NCBI GenBank assembly: GCA_023484805.1
Contig: JAMDAM010000053.1
Span: forward strand, 1 to 43,347
Length of the DNA stretch: 43,347 nt
Reading direction: 5' to 3'
Source: Thermoplasmatota archaeon
Lineage (GTDB): Archaea; Thermoplasmatota; Thermoplasmata; Thermoplasmatales; Thermoplasmataceae
The notes under the pieces are model-generated. The model was not told the origin of the DNA. It did no database searches and was given only the letters and a program-made list of their open reading frames with translations. A program made the position numbers and the translations under genes. Below are positions 24,284-33,743 of the stretch, in pieces (the first letter of the stretch is position 1; the number at the start of each line of letters is the position of its first letter).

Positions 24284-25327
24284 TCAGGTCATTTCTATCT
24301 TCACACCTTCACGTCTTAGCTCGTTAAGGATGTGATTCATTTTCTTCTCGTCTTTCCCCAATTCCTCAGGTGGCAAGAAACCCATGATCTCAGGGTATTC
24401 CGTTAGCAACGTTGCAGTAATTGCGGCAGTATGCCCTGTGAGTCTGGCCATCGAGGTCAGATGGTCATCTCCATAGTCCCTTAGCTCAATCCTGTGCTCT
24501 TTCTTGTCGAGAGAGATGACATCGAGAATAGACACGTCATGGGTGTCGTTAAATTGTGAGAAAATCCTCTCTGTCATTTTTCTTGGGGACATTTCATTTT
24601 CGTCTTCAAAATAACCCATTTCCTTGAGAAATTTCATGTTTTTGAGGTGCCCTTTATATCTAAGGGTTATCTCGAAAAGATCCTGGACGGGAAGTGTGCT
24701 GAGCAGGGTACGGAGTCCATCGGAGTAAAATCCTTCAAGTTTCATAAATCCTCGTGGCTGATAGTTGTATATCTTTCCAAGAGGGTCTGATTCAACGGCA
24801 ATCCCGTTCTTAATGAGCTTGGCTGGCCTTATATATTCATCTATGAGTCCTTCCACGCTCCATGTTACGCTATGCAGAAACGGTTGCCTTGGTTCAGCAG
24901 GTAACCCACCAACATATATCCCGATTTTCTCTGTGCCAAACCTCGAGAATAAATACCCAGCCATTATATTCGAAAGCCCTGGGGCAAACCCGCAGTCCGG
25001 TATATAAACAGAATTCGGAGGCACACTTGCTTGAAAGACAAAAGGGTTTTCCTGGTAGAACGATACATCAACAACTCTCTTACCATCCTTTAGCAGCCTG
25101 GCAACAGTGTTTTTCGCAATCCTTCCTGGCAAGGCGACCACGAAAACATTGCTGCTGGAAAGAACCTCCGGGTTTGTATCAACTGTGCCCTTTATCTTCT
25201 CAACAGAGGAGACCTGGTCCAGGGCTCTCCTGTCCGGGTCTACAAGCACGCATGACCCTTCATTTGAAAGAAATCCCGCTATCTCCCTCCCTATGTGCCC
25301 CCCTCCAATCACAGCATAGTCTCTCAT
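24284..25327 (-). CDS. Saccharopine/lysine 6-dehydrogenase family protein
   Basis: 347 residues. N-terminal Rossmann domain YAVIGGGHIGREIAGFL (about 4-20) followed by an acidic strand end (LVDPD), then VALPGR and PDCGFAPGLSNIMAG, and a C-terminal catalytic-type domain with HSVTWSVEGLIDEYIRPAK. This order is that of lysine 6-dehydrogenase and saccharopine dehydrogenase-like oxidoreductases. Possible reactions are oxidation of lysine at the epsilon-amino group or an opine-type reductive reaction; the substrate cannot be told from sequence. Its position between argGH and carAB in an amino-acid block suggests lysine turnover or homeostasis. It stands as a single gene on the minus strand. Confidence 0.7.
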   Translation of the reverse strand: MRDYAVIGGGHIGREIAGFLSNEGSCVLVDPDRRALDQVSSVEKIKGTVDTNPEVLSSSNVFVVALPGRIAKNTVARLLKDGKRVVDVSFYQENPFVFQASVPPNSVYIPDCGFAPGLSNIMAGYLFSRFGTEKIGIYVGGLPAEPRQPFLHSVTWSVEGLIDEYIRPAKLIKNGIAVESDPLGKIYNYQPRGFMKLEGFYSDGLRTLLSTLPVQDLFEITLRYKGHLKNMKFLKEMGYFEDENEMSPRKMTERIFSQFNDTHDVSILDVISLDKKEHRIELRDYGDDHLTSMARLTGHTAAITATLLTEYPEIMGFLPPEELGKDEKKMNHILNELRREGVKIEMT

Positions 25328-25645
25328 TCTATCAACACGACATGAGGAGTGGGGATAAGTATGTCTTCATCAGGTTGAAAAGTATACTGGCTTTCGGTTC
25401 AGCGCGAGCCGCTTTCGTCTTTCCAGCTAAAATGTCCAGATCGTCCATCGGGTGCCATTTACTATGCCCTCTTTCTTATCATGCGAGAGTTATGTGACTC
25501 TCTATGCTTCATTGACTGGCTTGCAAACAAAAGTCATATCTCCAGAATTAAAGCGTTATTTTTTTATTCTACATTGCAATCCGTAGTGATAAGTTGAATT
25601 GGAATCCCGATCCTGAGCTTTTTCCAGAAATGAGGGGGATTCTAT
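25328..25645. other. Divergent promoter region
   Basis: 318 nt between the dehydrogenase-like gene (minus) and carA (plus). It holds an inverted repeat GAGAGT-N6-ACTCTC at 25485-25502, a T-rich AT stretch near 25556-25575, and GAGGGGG at 25632-25638 about 7 nt before the carA TTG. No gene was found. Confidence 0.4.
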
Positions 25646-26704
25646 TTGTCTCATAGATTTCTCATTCTTGAGGACGGGACCATAATAAAAGGGTCAGGTT
25701 TTGGTCATGATTCCGGCAGTTATGGAGAAATAGTATTCACAACTGCAATGACGGGTTATTTGGAGTCCATAACCGACCCATCATACAGGGGACAGATGCT
25801 TGTCTTTGCCGCACCGACAATCGGCAATTATCCGTTGCAAAAAGGCAAAATGGAATCTGATCGTGCACAGGTATCTGCCGTGATAACAAGGGATGCGCAT
25901 TCCACCCTCTATTCCGGGGAGAGCGGCACCCAGCTCGATAGGTTCCTCAAGGATAACGGGGTGCCAGGAATAGACGGAGTAGACACCAGACTGCTTGTTC
26001 GCAAGATAAGGGAACATGGCGTCATGAAGGCTTACATTTCCGACACCCCTGAGTTTCCCGATGAGTGGCCAGATCCGATGGCTGCAGATCTGGTCGGTGC
26101 AGTCAGCACCATGTCATCATACACTGTTGCAGGGGCGGGAAAGAGAAACATCCTGTATATTGACGTTGGCACCAAAACAAGCCTCGTCAAGAGCATATCT
26201 GAGATCTTCTCCCTGACTGTTGTTCCATACAGTGAAAATTTCTCCAACCTGGAGAATGAATATGACGCGATCTTTGTGTCAAATGGCCCTGGCGATCCAG
26301 CTCATCCTGCCCTTGCAAAGGTAAGGGAATTTCTCAAGGGCAATACGGGTAAACTTCCAATATTTGGCGTGTGTCTCGGGCATCAACTTCTTGCCCTGTC
26401 CGGCGGAGGCAGAACCATTAAAATGAAATTCGGGCACAGGGGGACCAACCATGCCGTAACTGACGGAGAGAACATATTCATCACATCACACAACCATGGA
26501 TATGCGGTAGATCCGGATTCACTTGCAGGAACATCCCTCAAAATAGGACAGCGGGATATAAACGACGGAACTGTAGAGATGCTTTATGATCAGAAAAATT
26601 CAGTGTATTCTGTCCAATACCATCCGGAGGGATCACCCGGACCAAGGGATTATTCTCAATTCTATTCCCTGATGGCAAAGGTAGTGGAGGATTATTATGC
26701 CTAG
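25646..26704 (+). CDS. carA: Carbamoyl-phosphate synthase small subunit
   Basis: 352 residues from TTG 25646, supported by the GAGGGGG ribosome binding site. N-terminal CarA-specific domain (LEDGTIIKGSGFG, FTTAMTGYLESITDPSYRGQ) and a C-terminal class I glutaminase: SNGPGDP, nucleophile Cys243 in GVCLGHQLLALS, and QYHPEGSPGP. It hydrolyses glutamine and channels ammonia to CarB for carbamoyl phosphate, used in arginine and pyrimidine synthesis. It overlaps the carB start by eight bases. The lack of pyrimidine genes nearby and the arginine genes upstream point to the arginine branch as the local context. Confidence 0.96.
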   Translation: MSHRFLILEDGTIIKGSGFGHDSGSYGEIVFTTAMTGYLESITDPSYRGQMLVFAAPTIGNYPLQKGKMESDRAQVSAVITRDAHSTLYSGESGTQLDRFLKDNGVPGIDGVDTRLLVRKIREHGVMKAYISDTPEFPDEWPDPMAADLVGAVSTMSSYTVAGAGKRNILYIDVGTKTSLVKSISEIFSLTVVPYSENFSNLENEYDAIFVSNGPGDPAHPALAKVREFLKGNTGKLPIFGVCLGHQLLALSGGGRTIKMKFGHRGTNHAVTDGENIFITSHNHGYAVDPDSLAGTSLKIGQRDINDGTVEMLYDQKNSVYSVQYHPEGSPGPRDYSQFYSLMAKVVEDYYA

Positions 26705-29700
26705 GGATCCTGCAATAAAGACAGTCCTGATAATAGGGTCAGGTCCAGTTGTAATCGGACAGGCAGCAGAATTTGACTATTCTGGATCCCAGGCATGCCT
26801 TTCAATGAAGGAGGAGGGGCTGAAAACTGTCCTGCTGAATTCAAACCCGGCGACAATACAGACGGATTTTGACATCGCAGATCGCATCTACATCGAGCCC
26901 ATTAATGCAGAAGCGGTCAGACGCATTGTGGAAGCTGAAAAAGTCGATTCCGTTCTGTTCTCAATGGGTGGACAGACTGCCCTGAACCTGGCAATGGACC
27001 TTGAAAATTCCGGAATGATACGCAAACTTTCCCTGAAGGTGCTAGGAACAGGAGTGGCATCAATTTCCGTGGCAGAGGACAGGAAAAAATTTCATGCAAG
27101 GATGATGGAAATCGGGGAACCGGTGGCCGAGTCATATACCCTTACTTCTGCGGATTATGAGCAGCAGGCTGATATCATAAGCAGGTTCCCGGTGATCGCC
27201 AGGACGTCTTTCTCCCTGGGAGGCTCTGGCGGATCCATAGCGAGGGATAAAGAGGATCTCATAAGGTTCTGTGAATGGTTCTTCAGGTCATACAGGTCAG
27301 ATTCCCTTGAGGTTGAAACATCTCTCCTGGGCCTGAAGGAAATTGAATACGAGGTCATACGCGACAACGTTGGAAACTGCATTACAGTATGCAACATGGA
27401 GAACCTCGATCCCATGGGTGTGCACACCGGTGAAAGCATAGTGGTGACCCCGTCCCAGACCCTGAGTGATGCAGAATACCATATGCTGCGTCGAGCAGCA
27501 ATAAAGGTGATCTCCTCGATTGGCATAGTTGGCGCGTGCAACATCCAGTTTGCCCTTGACCCAGAGAGTGAAAAGTACTTCATTGTCGAGGTAAACCCGC
27601 GTACATCCAGATCCTCAGCTCTTGCCTCAAAAGCCAGCGGATACCCCATTGCAAGAATCGCATCTAAGATCGCTGTTGGATACAATCTTGATGAAATACT
27701 CAACCCGATCACGAAAAACACGTTCGCTGCCTTTGAGCCCTCCCTTGATTATGTTACAGTAAAGATCCCAAGATGGCCGTTTGACAAGTTTCACGTTGCA
27801 AGGACGCTTGGAGTGCAGATGAAGTCCATCGGTGAGGTAATGGGCATCGGAAGAACATTTGAGGAAGCCACGATGAAGGCTATTTCCTCCCTTGATAACG
27901 AGATGTCCCAGAAAATCCGGATGTACGAATCTGATGATCGGATATGGGAATACATATCCATTCCGAGTGATCTTCGTATTTATGCCATATTTGAGGCGCT
28001 TTTCAGGAACTTTGACATAGGGCTCATAGCTAGTAAAAGTGGATATGATCCTTACTTCATCTGGAAATTCAGGAATATTGTGGATATGCTGTCTGGTCTT
28101 GAAGTGGGAACTATCCCGGAAAATCTTCTATCCTTCAAGGAGCTGGGCATATCTGACTCCATTATTTCTTCATTCACGAAGGTTTCTGCAGTTGAAATAT
28201 TCAGGTACAGGCTCGATCACAATATTTTTCCACAGTACAAGTCCATAGATACATGTTCCGGGGAATTCGTGGCCATGACTCCGTACATGTATTCAACGTA
28301 TGACAGCGAGGATGAGAGAAACGCCTCCAGGACTGGCACAAAGATCATGATCATAGGATCCGGGCCAAACCGGATATCGCAGGGACTTGAATTTGACTAT
28401 GGGGCGGTGAAGGCAATAAAGAAACTCCGCAATGATGGATATACCACGATCATGGTAAATTCAAACCCGGAGACTGTATCGACTGATTTTGATATTTCAG
28501 ACATACTTTATTTCGAGCCACTCACACTGGAGCACATTTCGAACATAATTCATGTGGAAAAGCCGCTTGGAATAATAATCCAGTTTTCAGGGCAGACGGG
28601 ACAGAACATGGCAATGGGCCTGTCAGATATTTTTGGGCCAGACATAATTCTCGGTACGAGCCCCACGGACATATCACATGCCGAAGACAGGACACACTTC
28701 GCAGAAGTACTGAAGCATCTTGGGATAAGGCAGCCGGAATTCACCACTGTGTCAAATCTACAGGAAGTGTCCGAGAAGCTTTGGAAAATAAACCTTCCCG
28801 TCATTTTGCGGTCAAGCTTCATCATAGGCGGCAGGGCTATGGACATAATCGGTGACCGTGAATCACTGATGAAAAGATCGGAGGAACTCTTCAGGGAACG
28901 CCCCGGATTCCCCATACTTGTGAGCAGGTACGTTGAGGATGCGGACGAGATCGACGTTGATTTTGTATCGGATGGACGATCCTTTGCAATCTGTGGTGTG
29001 TGCATGCATATTGAGGAAGCAGGGACTCACTCAGGAGACGCTACGATGATCATTGGAAAATCCGTTGTTTCCCCCAGCGTGATGGGTGAGATAGAGAGGA
29101 TAGTCGGCCTGCTTGTGCCTGCCTTTAAACTCATCGGGCTGTCGAACCTTCAGCTTGCGTCAAATGAATCGGGCGTATATGTAATAGAGCTAAATACAAG
29201 GTCCAGCAGGTCAATTCCCTTTGTCTCGAAGGCGACTGGAGTCAACTGGGTCGCCATTGCTGTGGATACAATGTTGGGCAAGGGAATCGATCGGCGGGCA
29301 GATGCTGCAATGAAGTCCTATTTCATCAAGATACCAGTCTTTCCATTCAAGAGGTTTGAGGACCTGGACCCAATCCTCTCCCCGGAGATGAAGTCTACCG
29401 GCGAGGGAATGGGGGCCGGGTTAACGCCGGAGGAAGCGATAATCAAAGCCATGGCAATTTCCGGATCGCGTTTCAAGGAAGGCGGCTCTGTAATCATAAG
29501 CATCAACGACCGTGACAAGGCGTCGATCCCATTCCTCAAGCCTTTTCTTGAGAATTTCAAGGGGCAGGTATATGCAACGGCGGGAACACACGATTCGCTT
29601 CTGGCTGCCGGAATTGAGAGCGTTGTCGTTTACAAGATAGGCGACATCAGGGAGCCAAGGATAGACCAAGTCATGTTCAGGAATCAGGTATCTCTGGTGG

Positions 29701-29873
29701 TTAACACGCCCAGTGAGGTCGCGGACCAGGTCAAGGACTCATTCCAGATCAGGAAAATTGCCATTTTCCGCAACATTCCTCTCATCACTAACATGCGCCT
29801 TGCAAGGTTTGTATTTGCGTCAATGGAGAAGCGAGTTTCTCTGGAATACAGGGAGATAAGAGAATATTACTGA
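26697..29873 (+). CDS. carB: Carbamoyl-phosphate synthase large subunit
   Basis: 1058 residues, full length for the family. Two homologous ATP-grasp halves: the first begins KTVLIIGSGPVVIGQAAEFDYSGSQAC, the second KIMIIGSGPNRISQGLEFDYGAVKA near residue 549. Each half has its nucleotide-binding and metal-binding segments (VEVNPRTSRSSALASKASGYP; IELNTRSSRSIPFVSKATGVNW). The C-terminal MGS-like allosteric domain (about 930-1058; FLENFKGQVYATAGTHDSLLAAGIE) is present. The first motif has PVVIGQ where most have PIVIGQ. It makes carbamoyl phosphate from bicarbonate, ammonia and two ATP. No fusion or truncation is seen. Confidence 0.97.
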   Translation: MPRDPAIKTVLIIGSGPVVIGQAAEFDYSGSQACLSMKEEGLKTVLLNSNPATIQTDFDIADRIYIEPINAEAVRRIVEAEKVDSVLFSMGGQTALNLAMDLENSGMIRKLSLKVLGTGVASISVAEDRKKFHARMMEIGEPVAESYTLTSADYEQQADIISRFPVIARTSFSLGGSGGSIARDKEDLIRFCEWFFRSYRSDSLEVETSLLGLKEIEYEVIRDNVGNCITVCNMENLDPMGVHTGESIVVTPSQTLSDAEYHMLRRAAIKVISSIGIVGACNIQFALDPESEKYFIVEVNPRTSRSSALASKASGYPIARIASKIAVGYNLDEILNPITKNTFAAFEPSLDYVTVKIPRWPFDKFHVARTLGVQMKSIGEVMGIGRTFEEATMKAISSLDNEMSQKIRMYESDDRIWEYISIPSDLRIYAIFEALFRNFDIGLIASKSGYDPYFIWKFRNIVDMLSGLEVGTIPENLLSFKELGISDSIISSFTKVSAVEIFRYRLDHNIFPQYKSIDTCSGEFVAMTPYMYSTYDSEDERNASRTGTKIMIIGSGPNRISQGLEFDYGAVKAIKKLRNDGYTTIMVNSNPETVSTDFDISDILYFEPLTLEHISNIIHVEKPLGIIIQFSGQTGQNMAMGLSDIFGPDIILGTSPTDISHAEDRTHFAEVLKHLGIRQPEFTTVSNLQEVSEKLWKINLPVILRSSFIIGGRAMDIIGDRESLMKRSEELFRERPGFPILVSRYVEDADEIDVDFVSDGRSFAICGVCMHIEEAGTHSGDATMIIGKSVVSPSVMGEIERIVGLLVPAFKLIGLSNLQLASNESGVYVIELNTRSSRSIPFVSKATGVNWVAIAVDTMLGKGIDRRADAAMKSYFIKIPVFPFKRFEDLDPILSPEMKSTGEGMGAGLTPEEAIIKAMAISGSRFKEGGSVIISINDRDKASIPFLKPFLENFKGQVYATAGTHDSLLAAGIESVVVYKIGDIREPRIDQVMFRNQVSLVVNTPSEVADQVKDSFQIRKIAIFRNIPLITNMRLARFVFASMEKRVSLEYREIREYY

Positions 29874-29978
29874 TGCTGATCTTTCCTGATTATCTTATGG
29901 CTCAGATATTGCAGCAAAGGTTAAACTATTGTCAAGTGATTACAGGCTGCCCTGATCGAAGGGGCAATTGGTGAAAAC

Positions 29979-31232
29979 ATGACAGAGAATTTGGACCCAT
30001 TTGAAATTGCTGTGAAGCAACTGAACAGAGCAGCGAAAATAATGAATCTGGACAAGCAGGCTCTCGCACTGCTTAGTGAACCACAGAGAATCCTGCAGGT
30101 CAGGATACCCGTGAGAATGGATGACGGATCGACCCAGGTATTCACTGGTTTCAGGGTAAGATACAATAATGCTAGAGGCCCCACAAAGGGAGGCATAAGA
30201 TTTCACCCGCAGGAGACACTTTCAACTGTTAAAGCTCTATCTGCATGGATGACCTGGAAGACCGCAGTCACTGACCTTCCGTATGGAGGATCAAAGGGTG
30301 GAGTTATATGCGATACAAAGAAACTGAGCATAGGAGAACTGGAGAGGCTGAGCAGGGGATACATCAGGGCCATAGCTGATTCCATCGGGCCCGAGATCGA
30401 TGTTCCGGCGCCGGATGTTTACACGACACCGCAGATAATGGCGTGGATGATGGACGAATACGAGAATGTGGTAAGGCACTCTGCTCCTGGCGTAATTACA
30501 GGCAAGCCGCTTGACCTTGGAGGATCTCTCGGCAGGGGAGACGCAACCGCAAAGGGCGGAATGTACGTCCTGAGAGAGGGGGCCAAGAAGATAGGGCTTG
30601 ACATGAAGAAGGCCACGGTAGCGGTTCAGGGCTTTGGGAATGCAGGGCAGTTTGCGCACAAGCTTGTTACTGAGCACTTCCCAGGATCCAAGGTCGTAGC
30701 CATATCGGACACAAAGGGTGGAATCTATTCCGAGAATGGCATAGATTATGAAAAGCTTCTTGAGCATAAGAAGAAGACGGGCACTGTACAGGGATTCCCT
30801 GGATCCAAGAACATAACCAATGAGGATCTCCTGGAACTCAAGGTGGACGTACTTATTCCTGCGGCAATCGAGAACCAGCTGACTGGAGCTAACGCTTCCA
30901 AGGTGAAGGCAAAGGTAATCCTAGAACTTGCGAACGGACCTACTACACCTGACGCTGACGAGATATTCTTCAAGAACAAAGTTCTTGTTCTTCCGGACTT
31001 CCTGGCTAACTCTGGTGGAGTTACTGTCTCATACTTTGAATGGGTGCAGAACGTTGGCGGGTATTACTGGACCGAGGAAGAAGTATACGATAAGCTGGAC
31101 AAGAAAATGACCCAGGCGGCAAACGACGTTCTCGCCATGGCGGACAAATACAAGGTCGATCCAAGGATGGGCGCTTATATCATATCTGTCAAGAGAGTCG
31201 CAGATGCAATGAAGTCAAGGGGCTGGTACTGA
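29979..31232 (+). CDS. gdhA: Glutamate dehydrogenase
   Basis: 417 residues. Glu/Leu/Phe/Val dehydrogenase fold: GGIRFHP and the catalytic lysine Lys106 in [11 protein letters not shown]; then the Rossmann motif [29 protein letters not shown], and [18 protein letters not shown]. It interconverts glutamate and 2-oxoglutarate plus ammonia, so it feeds the glutamate and 2-oxoglutarate used by the lysine and arginine genes of this window. The cofactor (NAD or NADP) is not clear from the motif. It is a single gene on its own transcript, ending at a T-rich terminator shared with the converging azlD. Confidence 0.96.
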   Translation: MTENLDPFEIAVKQLNRAAKIMNLDKQALALLSEPQRILQVRIPVRMDDGSTQVFTGFRVRYNNARGPTKGGIRFHPQETLSTVKALSAWMTWKTAVTDLPYGGSKGGVICDTKKLSIGELERLSRGYIRAIADSIGPEIDVPAPDVYTTPQIMAWMMDEYENVVRHSAPGVITGKPLDLGGSLGRGDATAKGGMYVLREGAKKIGLDMKKATVAVQGFGNAGQFAHKLVTEHFPGSKVVAISDTKGGIYSENGIDYEKLLEHKKKTGTVQGFPGSKNITNEDLLELKVDVLIPAAIENQLTGANASKVKAKVILELANGPTTPDADEIFFKNKVLVLPDFLANSGGVTVSYFEWVQNVGGYYWTEEEVYDKLDKKMTQAANDVLAMADKYKVDPRMGAYIISVKRVADAMKSRGWY

Positions 31233-31234
31233 AC

Positions 31235-31252
31235 ACCCCCTCCCTTTTTTTT
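31235..31252 (+). terminator. T-tract terminator after gdhA
   Basis: A run of eight T (31245-31252) just after the gdhA stop, preceded by a C-rich stretch. Such U-tracts suffice for archaeal termination. The converging azlD ends at 31251, inside the tract. Confidence 0.5.
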
Positions 31253-31553
31253 AAACAATAAGAGAAATCGAAAGCACGGCCAGTGCAACTAGAACCGTAA
31301 GCCCCATATTATGAAATTTCATAGCAACAACCAGGGCAACAGCAAGTGAGATGAGCGTGATGAAGTTCAGGCTCTGGACGTTGTATACAAGCAAGGCAGA
31401 GAATGCTGATATGGCAAAAAGGTCGAACGTTTTTTCAAGCGAGTTTCCGGATTTTAGCCTCTTGTAGAACAGCCACGGTATGACCCTCTGCAAAACGCTA
31501 AGCAGTGCCAGTGCAGCCAGGAGGTATATTAGTGTATAATTCACTTTGACCAC
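31251..31553 (-). CDS. azlD: AzlD-family branched-chain amino-acid transport protein
   Basis: 100 residues with about four hydrophobic segments (starting YTLIYLLAALALLSVLQRVIPWLFYKR). The pattern 'RxxPxxxxxR' after the first helix and the overall length match AzlD. With AzlC it forms a branched-chain amino-acid exporter in bacteria (BrnE/F type). The start overlaps the azlC stop by 13 nt. Substrate in archaea is inferred from the family. Confidence 0.8.
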   Translation of the reverse strand: MVKVNYTLIYLLAALALLSVLQRVIPWLFYKRLKSGNSLEKTFDLFAISAFSALLVYNVQSLNFITLISLAVALVVAMKFHNMGLTVLVALAVLSISLIV

Positions 31554-32230
31554 CGCCTTGAAATTTTTCCGGCAGTCAATCCCGTCATAACGCCGATCAG
31601 TATGGGAACTATGAGGAAATACGGGGCAAGACCAAGGAGACGACCTGCAAGTGCAATCACTCCGGAGGTTAAGGCAGTTACCAGTCCAAAACCGTTCCTG
31701 ATCCTTGGCGCCAGAAGACCGAGGAACAAAGCAGGGAGTGCAAGAAACAGTATGTTCAGAACAGCTGATGGGGCATAATATATTGCGATTATTCCAATTG
31801 CAGTTCCAGCAATCCAGTTAAAATAGGCATATATTGAAAGTCCGTGGAGATTTGGGAGGGAGAGGGACTGATAGCTTACAGCGATGGCATAAACCTCGTC
31901 CGTGAGCAGTGGTCCGATGATACCGATGTCGCGCAGCCTGATATCTCCCCTCAGTGTTTCTATGTGCGCACCGTAGAATGTATGCCTCAGGTTCAGCAGG
32001 AAAGCGGTTAGGATTAATGAGAGGGGGTCGATGCCTGCTGCCCAGTAACCAAGAAATGCGGACTGCACAGCCCCGGAGTAGACGAAAAATGAAAGGGAAA
32101 TTGTGTAAATCCCTGGAATGCGGAGTGCTGTTGAAATTGATCCGAAAGCTATGCCTGAAGGTAGATACCCTGCGGAAATAATCAGGAGAGTATTCAAGAT
32201 TGTGCTTCTTCGCCCGCCTAAGTATGGCAA
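31541..32230 (-). CDS. azlC: AzlC-family branched-chain amino-acid transport protein
   Basis: 229 residues, strongly hydrophobic, about five to seven membrane helices. Seen: ISAGYLPSGIAFGSISTALRI, FFVYSGAVQSAFLGYW and LNLRHTFYGAHIE, the conserved core of AzlC, followed by LLTDEVYAIA. AzlC and AzlD together export branched-chain amino acids; here they are an operon (13-nt overlap) facing gdhA. Export near biosynthetic genes would relieve amino-acid excess, which is inference. Confidence 0.87.
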   Translation of the reverse strand: MPYLGGRRSTILNTLLIISAGYLPSGIAFGSISTALRIPGIYTISLSFFVYSGAVQSAFLGYWAAGIDPLSLILTAFLLNLRHTFYGAHIETLRGDIRLRDIGIIGPLLTDEVYAIAVSYQSLSLPNLHGLSIYAYFNWIAGTAIGIIAIYYAPSAVLNILFLALPALFLGLLAPRIRNGFGLVTALTSGVIALAGRLLGLAPYFLIVPILIGVMTGLTAGKISRRWSK

Positions 32231-32387
32231 TCAGGAGCATAGGAAATCATTTGCTATAATTTTTGTGTTTTTCTGGAATTATTGCAGAAATCACTTCTGC
32301 CGCAATACGAGTTGCCCTCAGGGACAATTCCGCTTTGTTTATGTATAAGCTTTGAATATTCCACAACACACTTTGGGTCACAATGTT

Positions 32388-32459
32388 GCGGAAGTAGTGT
32401 AGCGGTCATCACAGGGGCTTCCCAAGCCCTTAACCCGGGTTCAAATCCCGGCTTCCGCA
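32388..32459 (+). tRNA. tRNA-Gly (anticodon CCC)
   Basis: 72 nt. Acceptor GCGGAAG (32388-32394) pairs with CTTCCGC (32452-32458), discriminator A 32459. Anticodon stem GGGGC/GCCCT with loop TTCCCAA, anticodon CCC at 32421-32423. T stem CCGGG/CCCGG with TTCAAAT. No intron and no encoded CCA. Confidence 0.95.
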
Positions 32460-32573
32460 TTTTTATAAATTGCTTCGTTTTGCAATACACAGATAATGAG
32501 TATATCCACAACATTTGGTGAGATGGGAAGCGGTAACATTTAATAAGATCCACCTAATGATTGGATGAGAAAC

Positions 32574-32759
32574 ATGGCACCATACAACTTTAAGTGCAAG
32601 GACATCGGAATGGAATGTGGTTTTGAAACAAAGGCAAAGACGAAGGAAGACCTCATGCCAAAGATAGTCGAACACGCAAAATCGGCGCATAACATAACAG
32701 AGATCACTCCTGACCTGAAAACAAAGGTAGATGGAGCCATAAAGAAAACATTCTTTTAG
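32574..32759 (+). CDS. DUF1059 family small protein (second copy)
   Basis: 61 residues from ATG 32574 (an ATG at 32565 adds three). MAPYNFKCKDIGMECGFETKAKTKEDLMPKIVEHAKSAHNITEIT parallels the copy at 3177-3359 residue for residue, including both Cys and the AHNI segment. A TTTAATAA box at about 32539-32546 sits roughly 30 nt upstream, so the mRNA probably has little or no leader. The function is unknown. The two copies share the CKDIG--CGFE core but differ in the middle, as expected for an old duplication. Confidence 0.82.
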   Translation: MAPYNFKCKDIGMECGFETKAKTKEDLMPKIVEHAKSAHNITEITPDLKTKVDGAIKKTFF

Positions 32760-32789
32760 ACAGAATAAATCTTTTATCTCTTATAAATT

Positions 32790-33743
32790 CTATATTTTAT
32801 ATAACAGTTTTCCATCCCTATCCGCTTTAGAAATGAGGCCTATATTCTCAAGGTGTCTCAGGTGGGCAAGTGTTTCACCCAGTGCAAATATTCTCTCCAT
32901 CCCGCTCATATCTTCAAGAGTCCTGCCTCTGTTCCAGCGGATTCGAGCTGATATCTCATATGGCGTAAGCCAGTCTGTGCACTGTGCGTATATCTCTGAT
33001 AACCGGAGCTTGTGGTGGGCAAGTATATCATCGATCCTGTAGCCAAGGTTGTAGATATCCGCCCCGTGTCCTGAATAACCTGTTTCTATCCCTGTCTCTC
33101 TCAGCGTGATGAGGCTTTTCATGTAAAGTCCTAGCATGTCAGACTCCCCATCATAATATGAAATGTTAGGGGTTATCTTCTCTATGACGTGATCACCGGT
33201 AAACGCGGTGTTCATTTCCTTGACTACATAAGTCATTGAACCAGGCGTGTGGCCGGGCACACTCAACAGTGACAATTCCGGAAATCCCTGAAACGATTTA
33301 CCTCCTTCCAATGGCGTGAGCTTATCTATTTCCGAAGCCATCTTGTATGTTTCTTGTACAGGATTCGTCTTTTCCGCAATTGCCAGCTGATTATCCGGGA
33401 ATCCTATGTATTTCAGGTATTCAACTTCATTCTTCAGGTATTTTTCCGGGTCTTCTATCATCCTGTTTATGATGTCAGCATCATTTGCGCCGATGTTCAC
33501 CGGTATTGACAGGTCATTCTGTAGCTTGCCCGCTCCTCCTATATGGTCAAAGTGGAGGTGGGTAAGAAGAATTTCGTCTATGGAATCGACCACAACCCCG
33601 CTCAATTTCAGGAATTCGAGGGTTGATCCGGACATACCGGTATCAATCAGAACTCTCTTCCTGCCATTGCTTATGGTATAGATGTTTGCAGTCTTCAGGC
33701 TTCTGATATTAATGGGTATTACAAATTTCCTGATCTCTATCAT
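32790..33743 (-). CDS. Metallo-beta-lactamase fold hydrolase
   Basis: 317 residues. The metal motif THLHFDHIGG has His62, His64, Asp66 and His67; the third His is in SVPGHTPGSM and the bridging Asp in AFTGDHVIEK. The C-terminal 100 residues are helical with a winged-helix look (LTPYEISARIRWNRGRTLEDMSGMERIFALGETLAHLRHLENIGLI), as in LACTB2-like hydrolases. The substrate is unknown; glyoxalase II-like thioester hydrolysis or nuclease activity are options. Translation is coupled to the upstream isochorismatase-like gene by an ATGA overlap (33740-33743). Confidence 0.85.
   Translation of the reverse strand: MIEIRKFVIPINIRSLKTANIYTISNGRKRVLIDTGMSGSTLEFLKLSGVVVDSIDEILLTHLHFDHIGGAGKLQNDLSIPVNIGANDADIINRMIEDPEKYLKNEVEYLKYIGFPDNQLAIAEKTNPVQETYKMASEIDKLTPLEGGKSFQGFPELSLLSVPGHTPGSMTYVVKEMNTAFTGDHVIEKITPNISYYDGESDMLGLYMKSLITLRETGIETGYSGHGADIYNLGYRIDDILAHHKLRLSEIYAQCTDWLTPYEISARIRWNRGRTLEDMSGMERIFALGETLAHLRHLENIGLISKADRDGKLLYKI

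Noticed and set aside
24862-25497. 211-codon frame antisense to the lysine-dehydrogenase-like gene
   Set aside because: No family, low-complexity Gln/Leu/Ser content; the opposite strand carries a full Rossmann enzyme.
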